From positions 1 to 16,996 of the forward strand of contig JAQVZB010000019.1 of assembly GCA_029004695.1 (NCBI GenBank): a DNA stretch of 16,996 nt, written 5' to 3'. Each line of letters opens with the position of its first letter. The first letter of the stretch is position 1. The position numbers and the translations under genes were made by a program. Source of the DNA: Bacilli bacterium (GTDB lineage Bacteria > Bacillota_I > Bacilli_A > RF39 > UBA660). Below the pieces are notes generated by a model, which had not been told where the DNA came from, ran no database searches, and worked only from the letters and a program-made list of their open reading frames with translations. Positions 1 through 6,984 of the stretch are shown in pieces.

Positions 1-36
1 TTTTTTAATTTCTTTGTTATAATCTAAAAGACACAT
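1..36 (-). CDS. 5' end of an unidentified gene running off the left edge
   Basis: Reading the minus strand, a near-perfect Shine-Dalgarno sequence GGAGGT (48 down to 43) is followed after six bases by ATG (36 to 34) and twelve open codons, MCLLDYNKEIKK, with no stop before the window ends. The strong ribosome binding site and spacing are the evidence that this is a real start. The product cannot be recognised from twelve residues. The start region lies inside a long inverted repeat (26-101), so its translation may be controlled by RNA folding, and a promoter is visible at 151-179. It is separated from ftsW by about 370 bases and probably forms a separate transcription unit. Confidence 0.5.
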   Translation of the reverse strand, partial: MCLLDYNKEIKK

Positions 37-101
37 AAGTGCACCTCCAATGTTTTCTATTTCAATTAACATTGTATCATGGTACACATTATGTGTCTTT
101 T
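26..101 (-). promoter_or_regulatory. long hairpin covering a ribosome binding site and start codon
   Basis: Bases 26-45 and 81-101 are an inverted repeat of about 20 bp, with the core AAAAGACACATAA / TTATGTGTCTTTT perfect over 13 bp and one bulge plus one G-U pair beyond it. The 35-base loop holds a second stem, CAATGTT (48-54) with AACATTG (68-74). In the minus-strand transcript the ATG and half of the GGAGGT of the left-edge gene are paired, and the rest of the Shine-Dalgarno lies at the junction of the two stems. On the plus strand the same stem is followed by eight T (98-105), so it could also end a plus-strand transcript. The role is inferred. Confidence 0.6.
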
Positions 102-407
102 TTTTGTCCTTTTCGGACACTTACTTCTTTTAATTTATAATCCTCCATTTTTTATATCTATCTTAACAAAATATCCCAATTAATATAATTAAAAATGTCA
201 GTCCCCTTTGCTCGAAAAGCTAATTTTTTTTCTAAAGATTTGGTCATTTTTTTCTCTTGCTTCATGCAAATCTGAATGCTCTATTAATAATTATTAACAT
301 AACCTTTTTATAATACTTCATAATGATTTTTCATTGTTTCTTCACTTATAAAACTAAAATCGTTATATTTAAATGGTAAAATTATATTATATTAAATTAG
401 ATATTCA
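37..407. other. intergenic region downstream of ftsW
   Basis: This 371-base stretch between the left-edge gene and the ftsW stop holds the promoter (151-179) and hairpin (26-101) described separately. There is no clear terminator behind ftsW. Two short minus-strand ORFs are present: 158-265 (35 codons) and 89-148 (19 codons). Neither has a convincing ribosome binding site, so I do not call them genes. The rest is AT-rich sequence in which I see nothing. Confidence 0.6.
151..179 (-). promoter_or_regulatory. sigma-A-type promoter for the left-edge gene
   Basis: On the minus strand TTGGGA (179-174) and TATAAA (156-151) are separated by exactly 17 bases. A start near 144 would give a leader of about 105 nt carrying the RBS-masking hairpin at 26-101. 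The match to TTGACA/TATAAT is good for the -10 and moderate for the -35. Confidence 0.5.
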
Positions 408-1490
408 TTACTTTACATTTCTCCCAATATTTAAAATAATCCCAATACTAGCCAAAGACACTAATAAAGAAGATCCTCCATAACTAAAAAATGGTAGAGT
501 TACTCCCGTTACGGGAAGTAATCCAATTACAACGCTTATATTTAATACCGTTTGAAATATAATACCAAAAATAAGACCAAAGGCTAAATATTTACCAAAT
601 AAATCATTAATATTAATACTAATTTTTAACACTTTATAAAATAAATATAAATATAAACTAGCTAGAATTATAATTCCTAAAAAACCAAATTCTTCACTAA
701 TTATTGCAAAGATAAAATCAGTTTGTGGTTCAGGCAAATAAAAATGCTTTTGAATTGAATTGCCTAATCCTAAACCAAATAAACCTCCTGGTCCAATTGC
801 ATATAAACTTTGAATAATCTGAAATCCCGATCCTAAAGGATCACTCCATGGATTTAAATAAGATACGATTCTTGCTACTCGGTAAGGAGCAGCTATAATT
901 AAACCAATCATGCCGATTAAACCAGTAAATCCTGCATAAGCAAAAAAATTTAATTTAATATTTGATACAAATAACATCCCAATTAAAGTTACTACAATTA
1001 CCATACCTGTTCCAAAGTCAGGTTCTAACATAATAAGAGCAAAAAAGATGAATATCACGATTAAAATAGGTAAGGCTCCTTTTTTAAAATTACTCATATC
1101 TTTAACATTATTACTTAAATACTTAGCCATAAAGATTATTAAACATATTTTAGCAAATTCACTAGGTTGAATCCCAAAAGCACCTATTCCAAACCAACTT
1201 CTTGACCCATTTCTAATTATACCAACTCCTGGTATAAGGACAAGCCCTAATAATAAAAAGCAAATTAGTAAAATCCAATTTGCTTTTTTATAATATATTT
1301 TATAATCAATTTTAGATAAAAAATACATTGTTATAAAACCAACAATAACAAAAATACTTTGATGTCTTAAATAATGAAAAGAATCATTATATTTATATTC
1401 ACTCCAAATATTACTAGATGAATAGACCATTAATAAACCAAATAAAGTTAATATTACCGTTGGGATTATAATCCCAAGATTTTTTATCAT
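408..1490 (-). CDS. ftsW: FtsW-type SEDS peptidoglycan glycosyltransferase
   Basis: This is a SEDS-family integral membrane protein that polymerises lipid II glycan strands at the division septum with a class B PBP. The 360 residues form about ten membrane segments. Signature features are NGSRSWF (94-100), QPSEFAK (108-114), the EPQTDF segment with the probable catalytic Asp at about 258, and PVTGVTLPFFSYGGSS (326-341). The length fits FtsW/RodA. RodA is the alternative, but the place behind a PASTA-bearing PBP and mraY favours FtsW. The start is the ATG at 1490, preceded by AGGGGG at a spacing of 7. It is 24 bases downstream of mraY and probably cotranscribed with it. murD, often found between mraY and ftsW in Bacillota, is missing here. 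Confidence 0.9.
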   Translation of the reverse strand: MIKNLGIIIPTVILTLFGLLMVYSSSNIWSEYKYNDSFHYLRHQSIFVIVGFITMYFLSKIDYKIYYKKANWILLICFLLLGLVLIPGVGIIRNGSRSWFGIGAFGIQPSEFAKICLIIFMAKYLSNNVKDMSNFKKGALPILIVIFIFFALIMLEPDFGTGMVIVVTLIGMLFVSNIKLNFFAYAGFTGLIGMIGLIIAAPYRVARIVSYLNPWSDPLGSGFQIIQSLYAIGPGGLFGLGLGNSIQKHFYLPEPQTDFIFAIISEEFGFLGIIILASLYLYLFYKVLKISININDLFGKYLAFGLIFGIIFQTVLNISVVIGLLPVTGVTLPFFSYGGSSLLVSLASIGIILNIGRNVK

Positions 1491-1514
1491 TATTTAACCC
1501 CCTAATATTTATTT

Positions 1515-2507
1515 TTAAAGCCAAACTCCATATAAAATACCTAACATAGCTAGTAATAAACCTATTGTCCAAAATAATTTAACAATATCGGTTTCAATCC
1601 ACCCCAGTTCTTCAAAATGATGATGAAGAGGGGCTTTTTTAAATACTTTTTTATTATATCTCCTAATTGCGATTATTTGAATTAAACTAGATAATGTTTC
1701 AACAACAAATACACCACCAATTACTAATAAAGAAACTTCATGTTGAGTTAAAATAGCAATTGTAGCAAGAGCCCCACCTAAAGCAAGAGATCCTGTATCA
1801 CCCATAAATACTTTAGCTGGATGAGTATTAAAAACTAAAAATCCTAATATACTACCTATTAAAACAAATGAGAAGATAGCAATTTCTTGATAACCAGCAA
1901 GCCATGATGTTCCCCAAGCAATAACTCCATAAGCTAGAAATGCCATAACCGATAAACCACCACATAAACCATCTAAACCATCGGTAATATTTACAGCATT
2001 AGTTGTTCCAACTAATACTAATAAGATAAAAATACCGAATGACCATCCTAAAGGAATATTTATTCCTAAAGAAGTTATAATTAAATTTGAATCTCCCCCA
2101 TATTGGATAAAAATAACATAGAATATAATTGCGATAATAGTTTGTAATATAAGTTTAGTAATCGTTGGTATTCCTTTATTATTTTTGTATTTTATTTTTT
2201 TATAATCATCAATAAAACCTAAAAAAGCATAAGAAAGAAAAACAAATATTAAAATCGCTAAAGAAGCTGTTATTTCAATGCTTCCTCTTAAATATAAAAG
2301 ACCCATTACTACAATAGTAGGAATTATAAATATTAGTCCTCCTATAGTAGGAGTTCCATCTTTTTCTAAATGTCTTTTATTAATTAATCGACTTACTGGT
2401 TGACCTGCTTTTAATTTTTTTAATATTGGTATTAATATTACTGCTGTTATCAAAGATAAAACAAAACCTAACATAAGACCTAATATTGATTTAGCTAATA
2501 TTAACAT
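1515..2507 (-). CDS. mraY: phospho-N-acetylmuramoyl-pentapeptide transferase MraY
   Basis: MraY transfers phospho-MurNAc-pentapeptide from UDP to undecaprenyl phosphate, making lipid I at the inner face of the membrane. Visible hallmarks, numbered from the chosen start, are GTPTIGG (51-57), the catalytic Asp pair in FIDDYKK (about 100-101), NITDGLDGL (173-181), FNTHPAKVFMGDTGS (226-240) and the HHHFE box (295-299), spread over about ten hydrophobic segments. The length of 330 residues is normal. I choose ATG at 2507, because GAGGTGAG lies correctly spaced before it. A longer reading from GTG at 2516 would place the start codon inside that Shine-Dalgarno. The gene is 52 bases after the PBP gene and 24 before ftsW, in one probable operon. 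Confidence 0.95.
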   Translation of the reverse strand: MLILAKSILGLMLGFVLSLITAVILIPILKKLKAGQPVSRLINKRHLEKDGTPTIGGLIFIIPTIVVMGLLYLRGSIEITASLAILIFVFLSYAFLGFIDDYKKIKYKNNKGIPTITKLILQTIIAIIFYVIFIQYGGDSNLIITSLGINIPLGWSFGIFILLVLVGTTNAVNITDGLDGLCGGLSVMAFLAYGVIAWGTSWLAGYQEIAIFSFVLIGSILGFLVFNTHPAKVFMGDTGSLALGGALATIAILTQHEVSLLVIGGVFVVETLSSLIQIIAIRRYNKKVFKKAPLHHHFEELGWIETDIVKLFWTIGLLLAMLGILYGVWL

Positions 2508-2559
2508 TATTCTCACCTCATAAATTTATTATACTATCTTCTACTTAATAAAGTAAATA

Positions 2560-4464
2560 TTAATTAAGCATTAACTTTACAGTGCTACCTTCCTTGACAT
2601 AAGTATCTCCTTTAGGACTTTGCTCAATAATATTTGTTCCACTTCCACTATATTCGATTTTAAAATTCTTTAACTCTTTTTTTACTTCTTTGACACTTTT
2701 ACCTACCACATTTTCCAAATATAAATATTTAGTATCAAACCAAAAATATTCTTTTTGTAATTCATTTTTTACCGGTTTATAATGTAAGTAATCAATAATA
2801 CTTAAGATAATATTTTTAGCTATGGGAGCTGATACTGTTCCACCATATTGAGTTATTCCTTTTGGATTATCTACTGCTACATAGATTACATAATCAGGTT
2901 TATCAGCAGGAAAAAATCCAATAAATGATAGGATATAATTACCTACCATATAAACCCCATCTTTTACTTTTTGAGCTGTACCAGTTTTACCACCTACTCG
3001 GTAATTTTCAATATAAGCGTTTCGTCCCGTTCCATGAGATACTACTGTTTCTAAAGCATACTTGACTAATTTAGAAGTTTCTTCTGAAATAACTTCTTTA
3101 ACCAATTTCGGTTTATTAAGGACTATTACTTCATTAGTTTCTGGTTCACTAATACTTCTTACGATATATGGAATATGTAATTTTCCTCCATTAATAGCTG
3201 CACTTACTCCTCTTACTTGTTGAAGTGGAGTAACACTTATTCCTTGGCCAAAAGCTGTTGTAGCTGTTTCTATTGGGCCCATTTGATCAAGTTTAAATAA
3301 TATTCCTGAACTTTCACCATTTAAATCGATGCCCGTTTTAGTTCCAAAACCAAATTTAATTAAATAATCATATAAACGATTGGTCCCTAATTTTTGACCT
3401 AAAGATACAAACCCGGGATTGCATGAATTTTGAACTACTTCTAGATAAGTTTGAGACCCATGACCACCAGATTTCCAACATTTTATACGAGCACTTTCAA
3501 CCGTTACCGATCCACTATCATGAAAATGATCTTCAAATAAATTAATTGTTTTTTCTTCTAAAGAAGCTGCTAAAGTTATGATTTTAAAAGTTGATCCTGG
3601 TTCATAAGTTCCCCAGATAGGTAAATTACGATTAATCGTTTCAATATCATAATCTTGATAATTATTACTATCAAAATTAGGTCTACTACTCATGGCGATA
3701 ACTTCAGAAGTATTAGGATCCATTATTAAAACAAGAGCTTGGTCAGGATTTAAAGAAAGCATAGCATTATCAAGTTCTCTTTCAGCCATTTCTTGAATTT
3801 TAGCATCTATCGTTAACGCTAAATTATTACCTTTGACTGGTTCAGTATAAACTTCGCTTAAATCTAGCCGATTGCCTTTACCATCAGAAAAATATTTAAT
3901 TGCCCCATCATTTCCTTTTAGATATTTATCATACTCTAATTCAATACCTGATAAGCCTTGATTATCAATTCCGACATAACCTAAAACATGAGATAACATT
4001 GTTTCGTAGGGATAATATCTTTTTGATTCTTTAACTAAATATACTCCATCATAATTTAAATTATTTATTTTCTCTGCTGTATCATAACTAAGTCCTCTAC
4101 CAATGGGATGAATTCTTTCTATTGAGCTACGCTTACTGACAAATTTATAAATATTTAAATAATCAGTATTTAATATTTTAGCAATATCAGCTGATACTTT
4201 TTCTTTATTTTTTATTTGATTAGGGATAACTACTAAACTAGTAGTAGTAATGTTTTCAGCTAATATAATACCATTTCGGTCAGTTATTAAACCACGATCA
4301 GCTAAAATAGGCAAATTCCTACTCCATAAATTACTGGCAAGTTCATTTAGACTTTTTGTCTTAAATACTTGAATATAAAAAAGTCTTAGTATTATGGCTA
4401 AAAAGATTAATAATAAAATTACAAAAGTTAAATATAATCTTTTCTGAATTTTGTAGTAAAACAT
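2560..4464 (-). CDS. class B penicillin-binding protein with C-terminal PASTA domain (FtsI/SpoVD type)
   Basis: This transpeptidase cross-links peptidoglycan, and its neighbours mraY and ftsW suggest septal synthesis. Numbering is from ATG 4464 (634 aa). A single membrane anchor spans about 11-33, followed by the PBP dimerisation region. The transpeptidase domain carries all three active-site motifs: STFK with nucleophile Ser about 291, SCN about 347-349, and KTGT about 493-496. One PASTA domain closes the protein (about 580-634), as in SpoVD or PBP2x-like enzymes, which may bind muropeptides or wall. I prefer ATG 4464 over an in-frame TTG at 4479, because GGTGAT, matching the anti-Shine-Dalgarno, precedes the ATG and the TTG overlaps the likely -10 box. 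The sequence does not separate a vegetative FtsI from a sporulation SpoVD, and no sporulation gene is seen. Confidence 0.9.
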   Translation of the reverse strand: MFYYKIQKRLYLTFVILLLIFLAIILRLFYIQVFKTKSLNELASNLWSRNLPILADRGLITDRNGIILAENITTTSLVVIPNQIKNKEKVSADIAKILNTDYLNIYKFVSKRSSIERIHPIGRGLSYDTAEKINNLNYDGVYLVKESKRYYPYETMLSHVLGYVGIDNQGLSGIELEYDKYLKGNDGAIKYFSDGKGNRLDLSEVYTEPVKGNNLALTIDAKIQEMAERELDNAMLSLNPDQALVLIMDPNTSEVIAMSSRPNFDSNNYQDYDIETINRNLPIWGTYEPGSTFKIITLAASLEEKTINLFEDHFHDSGSVTVESARIKCWKSGGHGSQTYLEVVQNSCNPGFVSLGQKLGTNRLYDYLIKFGFGTKTGIDLNGESSGILFKLDQMGPIETATTAFGQGISVTPLQQVRGVSAAINGGKLHIPYIVRSISEPETNEVIVLNKPKLVKEVISEETSKLVKYALETVVSHGTGRNAYIENYRVGGKTGTAQKVKDGVYMVGNYILSFIGFFPADKPDYVIYVAVDNPKGITQYGGTVSAPIAKNIILSIIDYLHYKPVKNELQKEYFWFDTKYLYLENVVGKSVKEVKKELKNFKIEYSGSGTNIIEQSPKGDTYVKEGSTVKLMLN

Positions 4465-4478
4465 TTTATCACCAATCA

Positions 4479-4507
4479 ATTATATGCAAAAATAAATTAA
4501 ATTAGAA
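4479..4507 (-). promoter_or_regulatory. possible promoter of the PBP-mraY-ftsW cluster
   Basis: On the minus strand a perfect TATAAT lies at 4484-4479, and 17 bases upstream is only a weak -35, TTCTAA (4507-4502). The terminator just upstream means this cluster needs its own promoter. If it is right, transcription would begin within about 8-10 bases of the ATG at 4464, giving a very short leader. Confidence 0.4.
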
Positions 4508-4524
4508 AAAAATAATCCCTGGTA

Positions 4525-4553
4525 AAATAAAAACACTATTTAAAATAGTGTTT
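4525..4553 (-). terminator. intrinsic terminator after the calcium-repeat gene
   Basis: AAACACTATT (4531-4540) and AATAGTGTTT (4544-4553) form a perfect 10-bp stem with a 3-base loop. In the minus-strand transcript it is followed by a T-rich tail (TTTTATTTTA). It overlaps the stop codon of the 4552-5841 gene and separates the four-gene AAA+ operon from the PBP-mraY-ftsW cluster. Confidence 0.8.
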
Positions 4554-5841
4554 AAATATTTAAATTAATTTCAATTTGACCTATAAATACTCGTCCTTGA
4601 TCTTCATTTTGAGGCATTCCAGTACCTTGAAGATTAATTTCAATCCTAAATTTTTGCGTTACTCTAGGCATAATTAATACTCTTTCGTAAATTGATTTTG
4701 ATAATTTTGGCATTGTTGTTGATTCTAGACTTGGTGCTCCATTTGTACCTTTAATTGTATATTTTAAATTATTAGTTACAAAGGTATTGGTACTTACATT
4801 CCATCTTACTCCATAATATATCGGATAATCAGATAAATTTTCGACCGTAAATTCTTTAACTGGTTTTATAATTGGAAGTCCATCGATTTCAGTTTGATCA
4901 TCTGGTAATAGGCCTCTAACATTAACCGTAATACCATCACTATAATTTATTAATAAATATGGGGTAGAAGTTTCAACATTTCCTTCTCCTGTTTGGGTAG
5001 AAGTTCCTGTTTTCACATCTTCATCAATTTCTTCTGCTTTAATACATTTAACGTCACAAATACCATCACCATTTGTATCACACATAATGTCACAAAGACC
5101 ATCACCATTAACATCTAAATTTAAGTCTGGTACTTTATCATTATCAGTATCAATATCAGTATCAATTATACCATCACCATCTAAATCTAAATTTATATCA
5201 GGCCATCCATCACCATTTAAATCACAATTAATTGAGCATGATTTACCACCAGTTGCATCATTTATTAAATTATAATTAGCTTTTTCATCAGCATCGGTAT
5301 CAATATTAAATACCGCCCTTCGATTTCCTTTATAATCAATATTCAAATCTGGGATATCATCATTATTTGTATCAATATTTATTTCAGCTAATTTATCATT
5401 ATTAATATCAATATTAATATCTGCTATTCCATCGCCATCAATATCTTTATTTAGATTTGCAATACTAAGATAGGCAAAGCCAGCATAAGTTGCCCCAATA
5501 ATAGAAAATACAAATAACCAAACAGCAAATATTACCCAACCAAAACTTAAACCTTTTTTAGGTTGAACATCAAAATTTAAAGTAAATTTTTCTCTTGATA
5601 CTTTTAAATTATAAGGAAGAAAGATAAAATTATCATTAACTGACCATGTTAACTTTAGACATTTTAAAATCTGTTTTCTACTAATCTTAAAATCATCTTG
5701 ATAGATTTCTTTTAATATTTTTTCAATTTCATTAAATTGATCTTGTTCATTTTTAATATTAAATTTAACTAAATCAATCGATTGACCAGTTCGACCCAGT
5801 ATCGGATTAACTTTAGGTTCTTTTTTATTTTTATTAGCCAT
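4552..5841 (-). CDS. single-pass membrane protein with DxDxDG calcium-type repeats
   Basis: I do not recognise a named family for the whole 429-residue protein. Residues 1-98 are basic and probably cytoplasmic, and 99-125 form one membrane span. Residues 131-267 hold about ten repeats with a 12-residue period of the form DxDGDGxxDxNI. Such spaced Asp/Asn loops bind calcium in thrombospondin type 3 and EF-hand-like proteins. Four Cys sit in or beside the last repeats (about 250-266), and two more (202 and 206) lie in a divergent unit. After a Thr/Ser/Gly linker, about 295-429 look like a beta-rich domain. Basic residues before the span suggest N-in, repeats out. ATG 5841 has AAGGGAG five bases upstream. 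It is the last gene of the AAA+ operon, 27 bases after the DUF2357-like gene, and is followed by a terminator. It could be a surface sensor, adhesin or rigid stalk. Confidence 0.8.
   Translation of the reverse strand: MANKNKKEPKVNPILGRTGQSIDLVKFNIKNEQDQFNEIEKILKEIYQDDFKISRKQILKCLKLTWSVNDNFIFLPYNLKVSREKFTLNFDVQPKKGLSFGWVIFAVWLFVFSIIGATYAGFAYLSIANLNKDIDGDGIADINIDINNDKLAEINIDTNNDDIPDLNIDYKGNRRAVFNIDTDADEKANYNLINDATGGKSCSINCDLNGDGWPDINLDLDGDGIIDTDIDTDNDKVPDLNLDVNGDGLCDIMCDTNGDGICDVKCIKAEEIDEDVKTGTSTQTGEGNVETSTPYLLINYSDGITVNVRGLLPDDQTEIDGLPIIKPVKEFTVENLSDYPIYYGVRWNVSTNTFVTNNLKYTIKGTNGAPSLESTTMPKLSKSIYERVLIMPRVTQKFRIEINLQGTGMPQNEDQGRVFIGQIEINLNI
5041..5451 (-). repeat. degenerate 36-bp tandem repeats encoding the Asp-rich calcium-type units
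   Basis: The coding DNA for residues 131-267 repeats with a 36-bp period (12 codons) and recurring blocks such as ACCATCACC on the plus strand. Units at the two ends are well conserved (DGDGxxD), while the middle ones (about 169-200) have lost several Asp and the Gly. This suggests old internal duplication with drift. The open plus-strand frame across 5087-5275 is a by-product of the repeats. Confidence 0.8.
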
Positions 5842-5868
5842 TTCTTCTCCCTTCTATTAATTTAAAAA

Positions 5869-6969
5869 TTATTTTAAAATAAATAATGCTTCATTCATCT
5901 TTTTATTGTGATTATCAATAAAATCCTTAAAGGCTAGATTAATTCCTTTTATTTGATCTTGTTTATATTTAGCAGCTAATCTTAATTCAATATTTAATAA
6001 TTTTCTTAACTCCATTTCATCATTATCAAAGTCTTTAGCAGTGTCAAATATTATTTTTTTTAAGCCAGCATGTCTATTACTTTCATCATTTTCATTTCGA
6101 TCTCGATCATTTAAAAAATAATAATTTAAATAATAAGTTAAAGCATAATTATTATCAAGCTTGTTATTAGCTAAATCAATTGTTTCTTTATATTTTTTAA
6201 GAGGTGTTTCAACTTGAAAACCTTCTAAAAATTCCCATAACTTTAAAGCATAAATAAAATTAACATCTTTAAGGATTATATTAGTTTTTCTAATAGGTGA
6301 TCTTACAGGAGTAGCATTTTTCATCGTTTTCATAAATATACTACTCATAAAATCATCTAAAATATCAGCAATATAATTTAATTTTTCTTTTAAATCTTTA
6401 GCTTTTTCACTAGAAATAGTTAAATTTTCATAATTAGCTGACCTCATTAAAAGTTTGATAGTAATATCTTCTTTTTCAAATCTAGTCTGAGCTTCATAAT
6501 TAACGGTTTTAACTTCTTTATTAAATGATTCTTCATCTTTATATATTAATTGACCTTGAATAAAAACATTTAAGTTAGTTATTAAGGAATAAATAAATCG
6601 GTTTTCATATAAATCAATTGTTTCTTCTTTAAATATGTTTAACAATTTAAGCGGTTTTACCGTACCATCTTTATCAACTTTTTGAATTAATGAAGTATGT
6701 TGAGCCAAATGTTTTATTGATTCTTCACTAACTTTTTTAACTTTTTCAATTCTAATTACATCTTCTTCTTGAGTAATAAAACGTCTCGGATTACGGATTA
6801 TATTATCAATATAAGGAATTGATTCATAAATTTCATCTACCCAAGAAAAATCAACTGAAACTTTTTCAACATATTTTTTAGCAGTTAATGTTGATTTTGT
6901 TTTAGATGAAAACAAATCTAAATCATCAGTCGGCACATTATTTACTAAATCTAATAATCCTTCAGTCAT
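5869..6969 (-). CDS. DUF2357/McrC-like partner protein without visible nuclease domain
   Basis: This 366-residue soluble protein follows the AAA+ ATPase gene by 15 bases. The segment at 110-133 (core LNIFKEET and YENRFIYSLI) resembles the ENRF-type region I associate with DUF2357 proteins, which are coded beside McrB-like ATPases. That assignment is from memory and family context. No signal peptide or membrane span is seen. The C-terminal half is helical and charged, and I see no PD-(D/E)xK pattern, so it is probably not a nuclease. If it is McrC-like, it would be the adaptor that stimulates or is driven by the ATPase hexamer. The start at ATG 6969 has AAGGAG seven bases upstream. An alternative is an unrelated all-helical scaffold protein. 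Confidence 0.55.
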   Translation of the reverse strand: MTEGLLDLVNNVPTDDLDLFSSKTKSTLTAKKYVEKVSVDFSWVDEIYESIPYIDNIIRNPRRFITQEEDVIRIEKVKKVSEESIKHLAQHTSLIQKVDKDGTVKPLKLLNIFKEETIDLYENRFIYSLITNLNVFIQGQLIYKDEESFNKEVKTVNYEAQTRFEKEDITIKLLMRSANYENLTISSEKAKDLKEKLNYIADILDDFMSSIFMKTMKNATPVRSPIRKTNIILKDVNFIYALKLWEFLEGFQVETPLKKYKETIDLANNKLDNNYALTYYLNYYFLNDRDRNENDESNRHAGLKKIIFDTAKDFDNDEMELRKLLNIELRLAAKYKQDQIKGINLAFKDFIDNHNKKMNEALFILK

Positions 6970-6984
6970 ATTATTACTCCTTTA

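Noticed and set aside
26..101. MITE or other small mobile element
   Set aside because: Long inverted arms suggested it, but there are no flanking target duplications I can see, and the position on the RBS fits a regulatory hairpin better.
89..148. 19-codon minus-strand ORF in the leader of the left-edge gene, a possible leader peptide
   Set aside because: The ATG lies within a few bases of the expected transcription start and has no Shine-Dalgarno. I see no run of regulatory codons.
158..265. 35-codon minus-strand ORF (MKQEKKMTKSLE...) downstream of ftsW
   Set aside because: It has no ribosome binding site, no recognisable product, and its end overlaps the promoter of the left-edge gene. 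A gene remnant is possible but not supported.
5087..5275. Plus-strand open frame across the repeat region
   Set aside because: It is the antisense shadow of the Asp-rich 36-bp repeats; there is no ribosome binding site and the composition is low-complexity.
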